DNA of 64,000 nt, from NCBI RefSeq assembly GCF_009827305.1, contig NZ_WTYJ01000004.1, positions 1 to 64,000 on the forward strand, read 5' to 3'. The stretch comes from Croceibacterium xixiisoli (GTDB lineage: Bacteria > Pseudomonadota > Alphaproteobacteria > Sphingomonadales > Sphingomonadaceae). Position 1 is the stretch's first letter. Every line of letters starts with the position of its first letter. Below the pieces are notes generated by a model. That model saw nothing but the letters and a program-made list of their open reading frames with translations. It was not told the DNA's origin and searched no databases. Positions 16,955-24,533 of this stretch are shown one piece after another. The position numbers were made by a program, and so were the translations under genes.

Positions 16955-18210
16955 TGGCTGCGGGGGGAAGAATGCCGGTGACCAGAAAAGTGCCCAGCAT
17001 AAGGTATGAATTCCGGCTGCTCCTCCTGCTCAGCCTCACAAATGGGGTCGTCGCGCTCGAACGGTTGAGCGCCAGCTTCCTCTCGCCGTTTCTGGTGGCT
17101 GATTTCGGTCTGACCAACACGCAGCTGGGCCTGCTGGCGGCGGCGCTATCCGGTGCGGTGGCGGTCAGTGCCACGCTGTTCGGTTCCTTCGCCGACCGCG
17201 ACGGGCGGAAGAAATCCATCCTGCTGATCGCCACCATCGGTTTCTCTCTGATTGCCGGCCTGCCTGCGCTGGTGACCGGCTTCATCGGCCTGCTGTTCGT
17301 GCGGATGCTGCTGGGCATTGCCGAAGGACCGGTGGTGCCGCTGTCGCAATCCATGATGGCGCAGGTGTCCGATCCGCGCCGGCGCGGGCTCAACATGGGG
17401 CTGCTGCAGATGGCCGGCGCCTATCTGATCGGGGGCATGGCCGGGCCGGTGCTGGCGACTTACATTGCCACCGATCACGGCTGGCGCATGGCCTTCACCG
17501 CCTCGGTCATTCCGGGGCTGGTGATGGCGCTGGCGCTCTGGCTGTTCGTCAAGCCGGATGATCGGGGCAAGGTGGCGGTCATGCCAGATCAGCCGAAACC
17601 GCCGCATGCGCCGATGCTCAGCCTGCTGAAAATCCGCAATATCCGCCTGTGCGTCATCATCGCCGGATTGTTCGCCGCCTGGGCCACGGTGCAGAATGTG
17701 TTCCTGCCGGTCTATCTGGTCAGCGAACGCGGCATGTCCCCCACCACCATGGGCTGGGTGATCGCGGCGGGCGGCCTGGCCGGGCTGCTGGGCGGTTTCG
17801 GCGTGCCTGCCCTGTCAGACTGGGTCGGGCGCAAGCCGGTGATGGTGGTCTGCGGCGCGCTGATGCTGTTCGCCCCGGCGGCGATCCTGTGGCTGCCGGC
17901 CAATCCCGTGGCCATGAGCCTGGCGGTGCTGATCGGCTGGCTGGTGATGGGGATGGCGCCGATGTATATCGGCGTGATCCCGACCGAAAGCGTCCCCCCG
18001 CATCTGACCGCCAGCGCCATAGGCCTGGCCACGGCGGCGGGCGAAGTGTTCGGCGGGGTGCTGGCGCCCTTCGGGGCCGGCGCCCTGGCCGACAGCCAAG
18101 GGCTGAGCGCCCCCTTCCTGCTGTGCCTGGGGCTGGCAGCCGCCTGCGCGATGGCGACGCTGTTCCTGCAGGAAAGCGCGCCACGGCTGGTGGATCGCGA
18201 CCGGGTGTAG
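16951..18210 (+). CDS. MFS transporter coupled to ligE
   Basis: A 12-helix major facilitator of about 419 residues. Loop motifs are present: GSFADRDGRKKSILL after helix 2 and PALSDWVGRKPVMVV after helix 8, and RMLLGIAEGPVVPLSQSMMA in helix 4. This pattern fits families that import organic or aromatic acids. The GTG at 16951 overlaps the ligE stop (GTGATG), and an ATG at 16954 or 16972 would serve equally; all imply coupling to ligE. I infer inner-membrane transport of the ether substrate or product. The next gene converges with a one-base gap. Confidence 0.85.
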   Translation: MMAAGGRMPVTRKVPSIRYEFRLLLLLSLTNGVVALERLSASFLSPFLVADFGLTNTQLGLLAAALSGAVAVSATLFGSFADRDGRKKSILLIATIGFSLIAGLPALVTGFIGLLFVRMLLGIAEGPVVPLSQSMMAQVSDPRRRGLNMGLLQMAGAYLIGGMAGPVLATYIATDHGWRMAFTASVIPGLVMALALWLFVKPDDRGKVAVMPDQPKPPHAPMLSLLKIRNIRLCVIIAGLFAAWATVQNVFLPVYLVSERGMSPTTMGWVIAAGGLAGLLGGFGVPALSDWVGRKPVMVVCGALMLFAPAAILWLPANPVAMSLAVLIGWLVMGMAPMYIGVIPTESVPPHLTASAIGLATAAGEVFGGVLAPFGAGALADSQGLSAPFLLCLGLAAACAMATLFLQESAPRLVDRDRV

Positions 18211-18211
18211 G

Positions 18212-19348
18212 TCAGAACAGCGCCAGCTGCGCGTTCTGCGGGGCGCTGGCCTCTTCCGCGGCTGCCTGCTTCCCCTCCAGCCCGCTCAGCGTCACCCCCA
18301 TCAGCCGGATCGGCATGGGCAGGGGCAGTTGCTCTTCCAGCAGGGCATGAGCGATGCGGGTGAATTCCGCCCTGTCCGCCACCACACGGGGCAGGGACCG
18401 GGCGCGGGTGGTGATCTGGAAATCATTGTATTTCATCTTCAGCGTTACCGTGCGTCCGCGCGTCTCCGCCTCCTCGATCCGGCGCCAGACGATGTCGATG
18501 ATATTGTCCAGCGCCTCTCGCAGCTTGGCCCCGCTCGACAGATCTTCCCCGAATGTGCGCTCCCCGCCCAGCGATTTGCGGATGCGGTTGGCGCGCACCG
18601 GGCGCAGATCGATGCCGCGCACCGCGCGATAGAGATAATCGGCGAAGCTGCCGAAATGCTGGCGCAGCCAGGCGATATCCTTGGCCGCCAGATCGGCCCC
18701 GGTCTCTATGCCGAGCCGTGCCATCTTCTCCGCCCCGCGCGGGCCGACCCCGTGGAAGCGGCGGATCGGCAGGCCCCGGGCAAAGGCGGCCCCTTCGCCG
18801 GGGCGGATCACGCACAGCCCATCCGGCTTGTTCTGGTCGCTCGCCAGCTTGGCCAGGAACTTGTTGTAGCTGACACCCGCGCTGGCGGTCAGCTGCGTAT
18901 CTTCGCGGATGCGCTGGCGGATCAGTTGGGCGATGCGCGTGGCCGAACCGATGCCGCGCAGATCGTCGGTCACATCCAGATAGGCTTCGTCCAGGCTCAG
19001 CGGTTCGACATGCGGGGTGTAATCGCGAAAAATCGCCCGGATCTGCTGCGACACCCCGCGATAGACGTCAAACCGGGGGCGGCAGAAAATCAGATCGGGA
19101 CATTTCCGCCGCGCGGTGACCGATGGCATGGCCGATCGCACGCCGAATTTGCGCGCTTCATAGCTCGCCGCCGCCACCACGCCGCGCCCGCCCGCGCCGC
19201 CCACCGCCACCGGCAGGCCGCGCAGATCGGGGTTGTCGCGCTGTTCCACGCTGGCGAAGAAAGCGTCCATATCGACATGGATGATCTTGCGCAGCCCCTC
19301 AGCCTCTTCCGTATCGTCAGGCAAGGGCGCAGGGTCGGCCATGAACAC
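18212..19348 (-). CDS. dinB: DNA polymerase IV (Y family)
   Basis: A 378-residue translesion polymerase. The catalytic N-terminus IIHVDMDAFFASVEQRDNPD (about residues 22-41), the YEARKFGVRSAMP steric region and SLDEAYLDVT with the catalytic acidic pair (about 116-125) are typical of DinB. A helix-hairpin-helix thumb and a little-finger domain follow. It copies past damaged bases with low fidelity. The C-terminal tail after LSGLEG is Ala-rich and lacks an obvious QL-type clamp-binding peptide other than the terminal AQLALF, which may be that motif. Confidence 0.93.
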   Translation of the reverse strand: MFMADPAPLPDDTEEAEGLRKIIHVDMDAFFASVEQRDNPDLRGLPVAVGGAGGRGVVAAASYEARKFGVRSAMPSVTARRKCPDLIFCRPRFDVYRGVSQQIRAIFRDYTPHVEPLSLDEAYLDVTDDLRGIGSATRIAQLIRQRIREDTQLTASAGVSYNKFLAKLASDQNKPDGLCVIRPGEGAAFARGLPIRRFHGVGPRGAEKMARLGIETGADLAAKDIAWLRQHFGSFADYLYRAVRGIDLRPVRANRIRKSLGGERTFGEDLSSGAKLREALDNIIDIVWRRIEEAETRGRTVTLKMKYNDFQITTRARSLPRVVADRAEFTRIAHALLEEQLPLPMPIRLMGVTLSGLEGKQAAAEEASAPQNAQLALF

Positions 19349-19466
19349 AGGTTAGAGCAGGCGGCTTGACGATAGAAGCCCGTGCTTGCATCCCCCACTG
19401 ACTTGCATGTCAGCGCCTTGGCGGAAAGCTCTATGCCGCACTGCAACATATCGCTAGGGGCGGCCC

Positions 19467-20714
19467 ATGAATGTAACACCTGCAACCTCCGTGCATGACA
19501 AGACCATCGGCCGCCGCGAATTGGTGGTGATGGTGGCTTTGTTGATGAGTCTCAACGCTTTCGCCATTGATGGCATGCTGCCGGCGCTGGAACAGATCGC
19601 GCTGGAACTGGGTGCACGCGACGGGAATCAGCGGCAGCTGGTGATCGCGGTGTTCCTGCTGGCCAACGGCCTGGGCTGCTTGCTGCCGGGATCCCTGGCC
19701 GATCGCTTCGGTCGTCGGCCGATGCTGCTGCTGTCGCTGGGCGCCTATGCGGTGCTGTCGACGATGGTGGCGTTCAGCCAGTCTTTCAACACCATGCTGG
19801 TGCTGCGCGGCTTGCAGGGTGTGCTCACCGCCGGCCTGATGGTGGTGCCGACCGCGATCATCCGCGATCAATATTCGGGGGACCGGATGGCTCGCTTGAT
19901 GAGCCTGGTGAGCGCGGTGTTCATCACCGTGCCGGTCATCGCGCCCAGCCTGGGGCAATTGGTGCTGATGTTTGCCGGCTGGCGCTGGATCTTCCTGCTG
20001 CTGTCGATCCTGGCGTTGCTGGCCGGGGTGTGGGTGTGGGTGCGCCTGCCCGAAACGCTGCATCCCGAATTCCGGCAGAAGCTGGATGTGCCGGTGATTG
20101 TGGTGAACATGTGGGGCAGCCTCTTCAACCGCGCCTCGATCGGCTATGTGCTGGGCACGGCGCTGCTGATCGGTTCGGTGTTTGGCTATGTGAACAGCGC
20201 GCAGCAGCTGCTGGGCGAACATTTCGCCGTGGGGGCGTGGTTCCCGGTGGTGTTCGGCGGCACGGCGGCGATGATGGCGGTGTCCAACATCGTCAATTCT
20301 CGGATCGTGGAACGCTTCGGCGCGCGCCGTGTCAGCCACGCCGGGGTGCTGATGTTCATCCTCGTCAGCGCGGCGCAGGTCTGGGCCGCGCATTATCAGG
20401 GTGACAATCTGCTGCTGTTCCTGCCGCTGATGGCCACAAATCTGATGCTGCTCGGCTTCCTGGGCGCCAACTTCGGCTCCATCGCGATGCAGCCCTTCGC
20501 CAAGACGGCGGGCGCGGCCAGCAGCATGCAGACCTTCATCCGCATGTTCGGCGCGGCGGTCGTGGGCCTGATCATCGGCCAGGCCTATGACGGCACGGCG
20601 CGCCCCTTCGCCCATGCGCTGCTGATCTGCAGCACGCTGGCGCTGGTGTTCGTGCTGTTCAGTGAAAAGGGCATCCTGTTCCGCCGCCTGCATCCGCCCC
20701 AGCCCAAGGGCTGA
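19467..20714 (+). CDS. Bcr/CflA-type multidrug MFS transporter
   Basis: A 415-residue, 12-helix drug:proton antiporter family protein. The first helix with NAFAIDGMLPALEQIA and the loop GSLADRFGRRPMLLLSLGAY match the DHA1 Bcr/CflA group, and the PTAIIRDQYSG region is the usual antiporter loop after helix 5. It would export drugs or toxic metabolites. It is divergent from dinB across 118 bp and is followed by a REP doublet. Substrate is not predictable. Confidence 0.88.
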   Translation: MNVTPATSVHDKTIGRRELVVMVALLMSLNAFAIDGMLPALEQIALELGARDGNQRQLVIAVFLLANGLGCLLPGSLADRFGRRPMLLLSLGAYAVLSTMVAFSQSFNTMLVLRGLQGVLTAGLMVVPTAIIRDQYSGDRMARLMSLVSAVFITVPVIAPSLGQLVLMFAGWRWIFLLLSILALLAGVWVWVRLPETLHPEFRQKLDVPVIVVNMWGSLFNRASIGYVLGTALLIGSVFGYVNSAQQLLGEHFAVGAWFPVVFGGTAAMMAVSNIVNSRIVERFGARRVSHAGVLMFILVSAAQVWAAHYQGDNLLLFLPLMATNLMLLGFLGANFGSIAMQPFAKTAGAASSMQTFIRMFGAAVVGLIIGQAYDGTARPFAHALLICSTLALVFVLFSEKGILFRRLHPPQPKG

Positions 20715-20750
20715 GGCGGGACGCCCGCCACGTCGCCATTCCCGCGCGTT

Positions 20751-20842
20751 GCGCTGACTGGATTCCCGCCTGCGCGGGAATGACGATAGTAGGTGGTTGT
20801 TTTAATTCGTCATTCCCGCGAAGGCGGGAATCCAGCAGCAAG
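20751..20842. repeat. REP doublet (copy 1)
   Basis: Two hairpins in opposite orientation: GGATTCCCGCCTGCGCGGGA then, after a short spacer, TCATTCCCGCGAAGGCGGGA ending ATCCAG. The outer arms CTGGATTCCCGC and GCGGGAATCCAG are inverse complements. The same roughly 92-base unit, differing at only a few positions, occurs at 51435-51526. It fits a palindromic REP/BIME-type intergenic element between a plus-strand and a minus-strand gene, where it may also end transcription. Confidence 0.85.
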
Positions 20843-20886
20843 CTTTCGGCAAGCTGGAACCCGCAACAACGCCGCTCGCGCCGAAC

Positions 20887-22809
20887 CTAATCCGCCAGCG
20901 CCTCCGCGCGCTGTTCGATGCGGATCAGCAGCGCATCAACCTGCACCTGCTGCCCCTCGATGGCGCTGAGTTCGGCCACCACGCCGTCAAACGGTGCGGT
21001 CAGGCTGTGTTCCATCTTCATCGCTTCCAGCGTCAGCAGCTTCTGCCCCTTCAGCACGCTGTCCCCGGCCGCCACCGCCACCGCGATCACACGGCCGGGC
21101 ATGGGGGCGGTGATGGCACCGCTGGCGGCATCGCTGCCGCTGCTGCTGCCAGTGTTGCGCGGGGTCTGGAACAACAGCGGTTGGCCGTCTCGCAAGGCGA
21201 TCAGCCCATCGCTGACGGGGATCAGATAGGGATGATCATCGGCCACATCGATCGCACTGAGATCGATCTGCCGATGGTGGGCCCCCTGCTGCAGCGTGAC
21301 GAACAACCGGCGCGGGCCATTGGCGCGAAATCCGTCCAGCGCGGTCCAGGGCCCGGGCAGGGTATTGCTCTGCGCCGGCATGGATTGCAGCCACAATTGC
21401 TGCGCCGCCGCCTGCCAATCCGCTTCCTGCGGAGACGGGGGCAGGGTCAGCGTATCGACATGTTCGGCGATATGCCCGGTGGTCACGCCGCCTTCGGCAA
21501 ACCCCGTATCGCGCAGGCATGCCAGCAGGAAGGCGGCATTGGTCTTCACGGGCCACACGACGCTGGTTGCCAGCTGTTCGGCCAGCGTTGCAATCGCTTC
21601 CTCCCGGGTGTCGCCATGGGCCACCAGCTTGGCGATCATGGGATCGTAGAAGGGCGAGATTTCGTCGCCATCCTCCACCCCGGTTTCAACCCTGATGCCA
21701 TAGCCATCGGCAAAACTGGCCAGTTCCAGCAGGCCCGTGGACGGCAGAAACCCCCGCGCCGGATCTTCGGCATAAAGCCGCGCCTCCATCGCCCAGCCGT
21801 TGATCGACAGATCCTCCTGCGCCAGCGGCAGGGGCTCCCCGCTCGCCACGCGCAATTGCCATTCGACCAGATCGACGCCGGTGATCTCTTCCGTCACCGG
21901 ATGTTCCACCTGCAGGCGGGTGTTCATTTCCATGAACCAGATGCGATCGGCGGAAAGGGCGCCCTGGCTCGCATCGGCGATGAATTCCACCGTGCCCGCG
22001 CCGACATAATCCACCGCCTTGGCCGCGCGCACGGCGGCGGCGCAGATCGCGGCGCGCGTCTCCTCATCCATGCCAGGGGCGGGCGCTTCCTCGATCACTT
22101 TCTGGTGGCGCCGCTGCAGCGAACAATCGCGTTCGAACAGATGGACGACGTTGCCATGGCTGTCGCCGAACACCTGCACCTCTATATGGCGCGGGCTGGT
22201 GATCCATTTTTCCAGGATCACGGCATCATTGCCGAAACTGGCCTGCGCCTCCCGTCGGCAAGACAGCAGCGCCTCGGCAAAATCCTCCGACGCATCGACC
22301 CGGCGCATGCCCTTGCCACCGCCGCCGGCGACCGCCTTGATCAGCACCGGCCAGCCGATCGCCTGCGCCTCGGAAAACAGCCGTTCGGGCGATTGATCTT
22401 CTCCCAGATAGCCCGGCGTCACCGGCACGCCGGCCGCCTGCATCAGCGCCTTGGCCGCATCCTTCAGCCCCATGGCGGTGATCGCGGCGGGCGGCGGGCC
22501 GACCCAGATCAGCCCGGCATCGATCACCGCCTGGGCAAAACCGGCATTTTCGGACAGGAAGCCATAACCGGGGTGGATCGCCTCGGCCCCGGTCGCCTTC
22601 GCGGCGGCGATGATCCGGTCCCCCTGCAGATAGCTTTCAGCGGCTGGAGGCGGGCCGATTGCCACCGCCTCATCCGCTTCGCGCACATGCATCGCGCCGG
22701 CGTCCGCTTCGGAATGGACGGCAATCGTCCGTATGCCCATTGATCGCGCCGTGCGGATGATCCGGCAGGCGATTTCCCCGCGATTGGCGATCAACAGGCT
22801 GCGGATCAT
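20887..22809 (-). CDS. Biotin-dependent acyl-CoA carboxylase alpha subunit (methylcrotonyl-CoA carboxylase-like)
   Basis: A 640-residue fusion of biotin carboxylase (about 1-450) and biotin carrier domain (about 565-638). The ATP-grasp loop GGGGKGMRRV is near residue 166, FMEMNTRLQVEHPVTEEITG near 290, and the biotinylated lysine is K598 in LEAMKMEH. This layout is that of alpha subunits of methylcrotonyl-, propionyl- or geranyl-CoA carboxylases; I favour the methylcrotonyl type. No beta subunit lies in the window. Its start overlaps the crtB stop by 4 bp, placing it at the end of the carotenoid operon. Confidence 0.85.
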   Translation of the reverse strand: MIRSLLIANRGEIACRIIRTARSMGIRTIAVHSEADAGAMHVREADEAVAIGPPPAAESYLQGDRIIAAAKATGAEAIHPGYGFLSENAGFAQAVIDAGLIWVGPPPAAITAMGLKDAAKALMQAAGVPVTPGYLGEDQSPERLFSEAQAIGWPVLIKAVAGGGGKGMRRVDASEDFAEALLSCRREAQASFGNDAVILEKWITSPRHIEVQVFGDSHGNVVHLFERDCSLQRRHQKVIEEAPAPGMDEETRAAICAAAVRAAKAVDYVGAGTVEFIADASQGALSADRIWFMEMNTRLQVEHPVTEEITGVDLVEWQLRVASGEPLPLAQEDLSINGWAMEARLYAEDPARGFLPSTGLLELASFADGYGIRVETGVEDGDEISPFYDPMIAKLVAHGDTREEAIATLAEQLATSVVWPVKTNAAFLLACLRDTGFAEGGVTTGHIAEHVDTLTLPPSPQEADWQAAAQQLWLQSMPAQSNTLPGPWTALDGFRANGPRRLFVTLQQGAHHRQIDLSAIDVADDHPYLIPVSDGLIALRDGQPLLFQTPRNTGSSSGSDAASGAITAPMPGRVIAVAVAAGDSVLKGQKLLTLEAMKMEHSLTAPFDGVVAELSAIEGQQVQVDALLIRIEQRAEALAD

Positions 22810-23873
22810 TCCAGTTCCTCATCCGGCAGGGGGGTCATGGGGACGGGCGGGATCGGCCCGGTCATGCGCACCGCGATCAAAATCTGTCCACGGGTCAGCG
22901 GAGGCCATTCCTCCAGTGCAGGCTGGCTGCGCAGGGCCTGGCCCAGGGCGCGTGTCACCTGGGTCAGCTTGCCCAGCGGGGACAGGCGGATGCGCTTGTC
23001 CCACGCCTTTTCACCGCGCTGGATCACTTTCTGCCCGGTCGCGGCGAAGATGTTGGCGATCGACAGCACGGCCCAGCGCTGGCGGAAACTCAGCCCGGTC
23101 GTGACCTGCCGGCCGGCGGCGGCATAGATATCGGCCAGCGCGATCAGTTGCACCGCAATCTGCGCCAACTGGCCACGCCATACCGGGTCCAGCGGGCGCT
23201 GCGCCGGAATGCCGGCCTCCGCCAGCCAATGGACCGGCAAATGGCACCGCCCCAACGCGTCATCGCGCGCCAGATCGCGGGCAATGTCGATCAGGCGGAA
23301 GGCGATGCCCATATCGCAGGCGCGATCCAGCGCATCATTGTCATCGCGATCCACGCGCATGATGCGCGCCATCATGACCCCGGCTGCGCCAGCCGTGTGA
23401 TAGCAATAGCGCAGCAGATCGTCCTGATCGCGCGGCTGCCAGCGGTCCGCATCCAGCGCAAAACCTTCGATTACATCGTCGGCCAGCTGTTCGTCCAGCC
23501 CGGCTTCCATCGATACCTGGCCAAACGCGTCAAAGGCGACATCGGCGGTCGGCTGCCCGTCCAGCGCGCGCAGTGAAAGGACACGGATCGCCTCGATCCG
23601 GTCGTGCGGATCGCTTTCGTCCGCCATGGTGCTGCCCATGCCCCGGCCGCCGGCAATATCGTTGCAGCGGCGGCGCCAGGCGAACAGCAGCCAGGCGCGT
23701 TCGCGCGTTTCCTTGTCGAACAGCTTGCTGGCCAGCGCGTGGCTGGCCGATCCAGTGTTGATGCTTTCGCGCGCCTGTTCGACCAGCGAAGGGCGCGGGC
23801 GCCCACCACCGATCTGGCGCGGCGTCGTGCGCAATATGCGCGAAGGCGCGAGCAGGCGTGGGCGACGGGCCAT
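22806..23873 (-). CDS. crtB: Phytoene/squalene synthase family protein (CrtB-like) with altered first Asp motif
   Basis: A 355-residue all-helical prenyl synthase that in its family joins two geranylgeranyl-PP to phytoene. The second Asp-rich motif is kept (IARDLARDDALGRCHLP, D200 and D204). The first, normally D-D-x-x-D, reads CNDIAGG (N71, D72, G75), so two of three Asp are missing. The rest, including RERAWLLFAW and the DDLLRYCYHTAGAAGVMMA helix, is well preserved. It lies downstream of crtI and LOG and overlaps the carboxylase gene by 4 bp. Catalytic strength is therefore in doubt, but the gene is intact. Confidence 0.8.
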   Translation of the reverse strand: MARRPRLLAPSRILRTTPRQIGGGRPRPSLVEQARESINTGSASHALASKLFDKETRERAWLLFAWRRRCNDIAGGRGMGSTMADESDPHDRIEAIRVLSLRALDGQPTADVAFDAFGQVSMEAGLDEQLADDVIEGFALDADRWQPRDQDDLLRYCYHTAGAAGVMMARIMRVDRDDNDALDRACDMGIAFRLIDIARDLARDDALGRCHLPVHWLAEAGIPAQRPLDPVWRGQLAQIAVQLIALADIYAAAGRQVTTGLSFRQRWAVLSIANIFAATGQKVIQRGEKAWDKRIRLSPLGKLTQVTRALGQALRSQPALEEWPPLTRGQILIAVRMTGPIPPVPMTPLPDEELE

Positions 23874-23951
23874 CAGCGGCAGAACTCCATAACTCTATTG
23901 CAGGCCGCAGGGCCCGGCCTGTCAAGCCGGACACGATATATTTGTTCCGCG

Positions 23952-24533
23952 TTACAAATCTTTGGCGGACAGCTGGAAAATGGTGCGATGCGGCTGATAG
24001 GCGGTCATCCGGTTCAGCAGGCCGGGCAGATGATCATCGCTGATCAATATCCCGCGGTGCATCTCGCGCACGAAACCGGCCTCTGCCATCTGTCGGTTGA
24101 AGGCCAGCAAACCATCGTAGAAACCAAAGGCATTCAGCAGCCCCACGGGCTTGGCGTGATATCCCAGCTGCGCCCAGCTGACCGCTTCCCACAATTCGTC
24201 CATGGTGCCGACCCCGCCGGGCAGGGTCACGAACCCGTCCGAAAGATCGGTAAAGGCCTGCTTGCGCTGGTGCATGGTCTGCACCACCTCCAGCCGGGTA
24301 CAGTCGCGATTGGCCACTTCGCCGCTCACCAGCGCCTCGGTGATCACGCCGATTACTTCTCCGCCAGCTTCCAGCGCGCCGGTCGCCAGCGCGCCCATCA
24401 GCCCCAGCCGGCCGCCGCCATAAACCACGCCGATCCCGCGCTGCGCCAGCTCTGCCCCTACTTCGCGCGCCAGCGCGATATAGCGCGGGTCGGGCGGGGT
24501 TGCGGATCCGCAATAGACAGCCAGCCTTTTCAT
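23952..24533 (-). CDS. LOG-family nucleoside monophosphate phosphoribohydrolase
   Basis: A 193-residue Rossmann-like protein with the LOG signature PGGVGTMDELWE (about residues 104-115) and the partner YGGGRLGLMGALA near 40. Enzymes of this family release the base from cytokinin or AMP-type nucleotides; older databases call them lysine decarboxylase, which is wrong. It overlaps the crtI stop by 4 bp (ATGA), so the two are coupled. Why a LOG protein lies in a carotenoid operon is not evident. Confidence 0.88.
   Translation of the reverse strand: MKRLAVYCGSATPPDPRYIALAREVGAELAQRGIGVVYGGGRLGLMGALATGALEAGGEVIGVITEALVSGEVANRDCTRLEVVQTMHQRKQAFTDLSDGFVTLPGGVGTMDELWEAVSWAQLGYHAKPVGLLNAFGFYDGLLAFNRQMAEAGFVREMHRGILISDDHLPGLLNRMTAYQPHRTIFQLSAKDL

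Noticed and set aside
21007-22743. 578-residue plus-strand open frame
   Set aside because: Antisense to the biotin carboxylase gene; rich in His, Arg and Gly as usual for shadows.
20887-22809. Acetyl-CoA carboxylase biotin carboxylase AccC
   Set aside because: AccC is about 450 residues without a carrier domain; this protein has a C-terminal biotin carrier and is of the alpha-subunit type.
23952-24533. Lysine decarboxylase function for the LOG gene
   Set aside because: The PGGxGT motif marks the LOG phosphoribohydrolase family; the decarboxylase label is an old database error and there is no PLP site.
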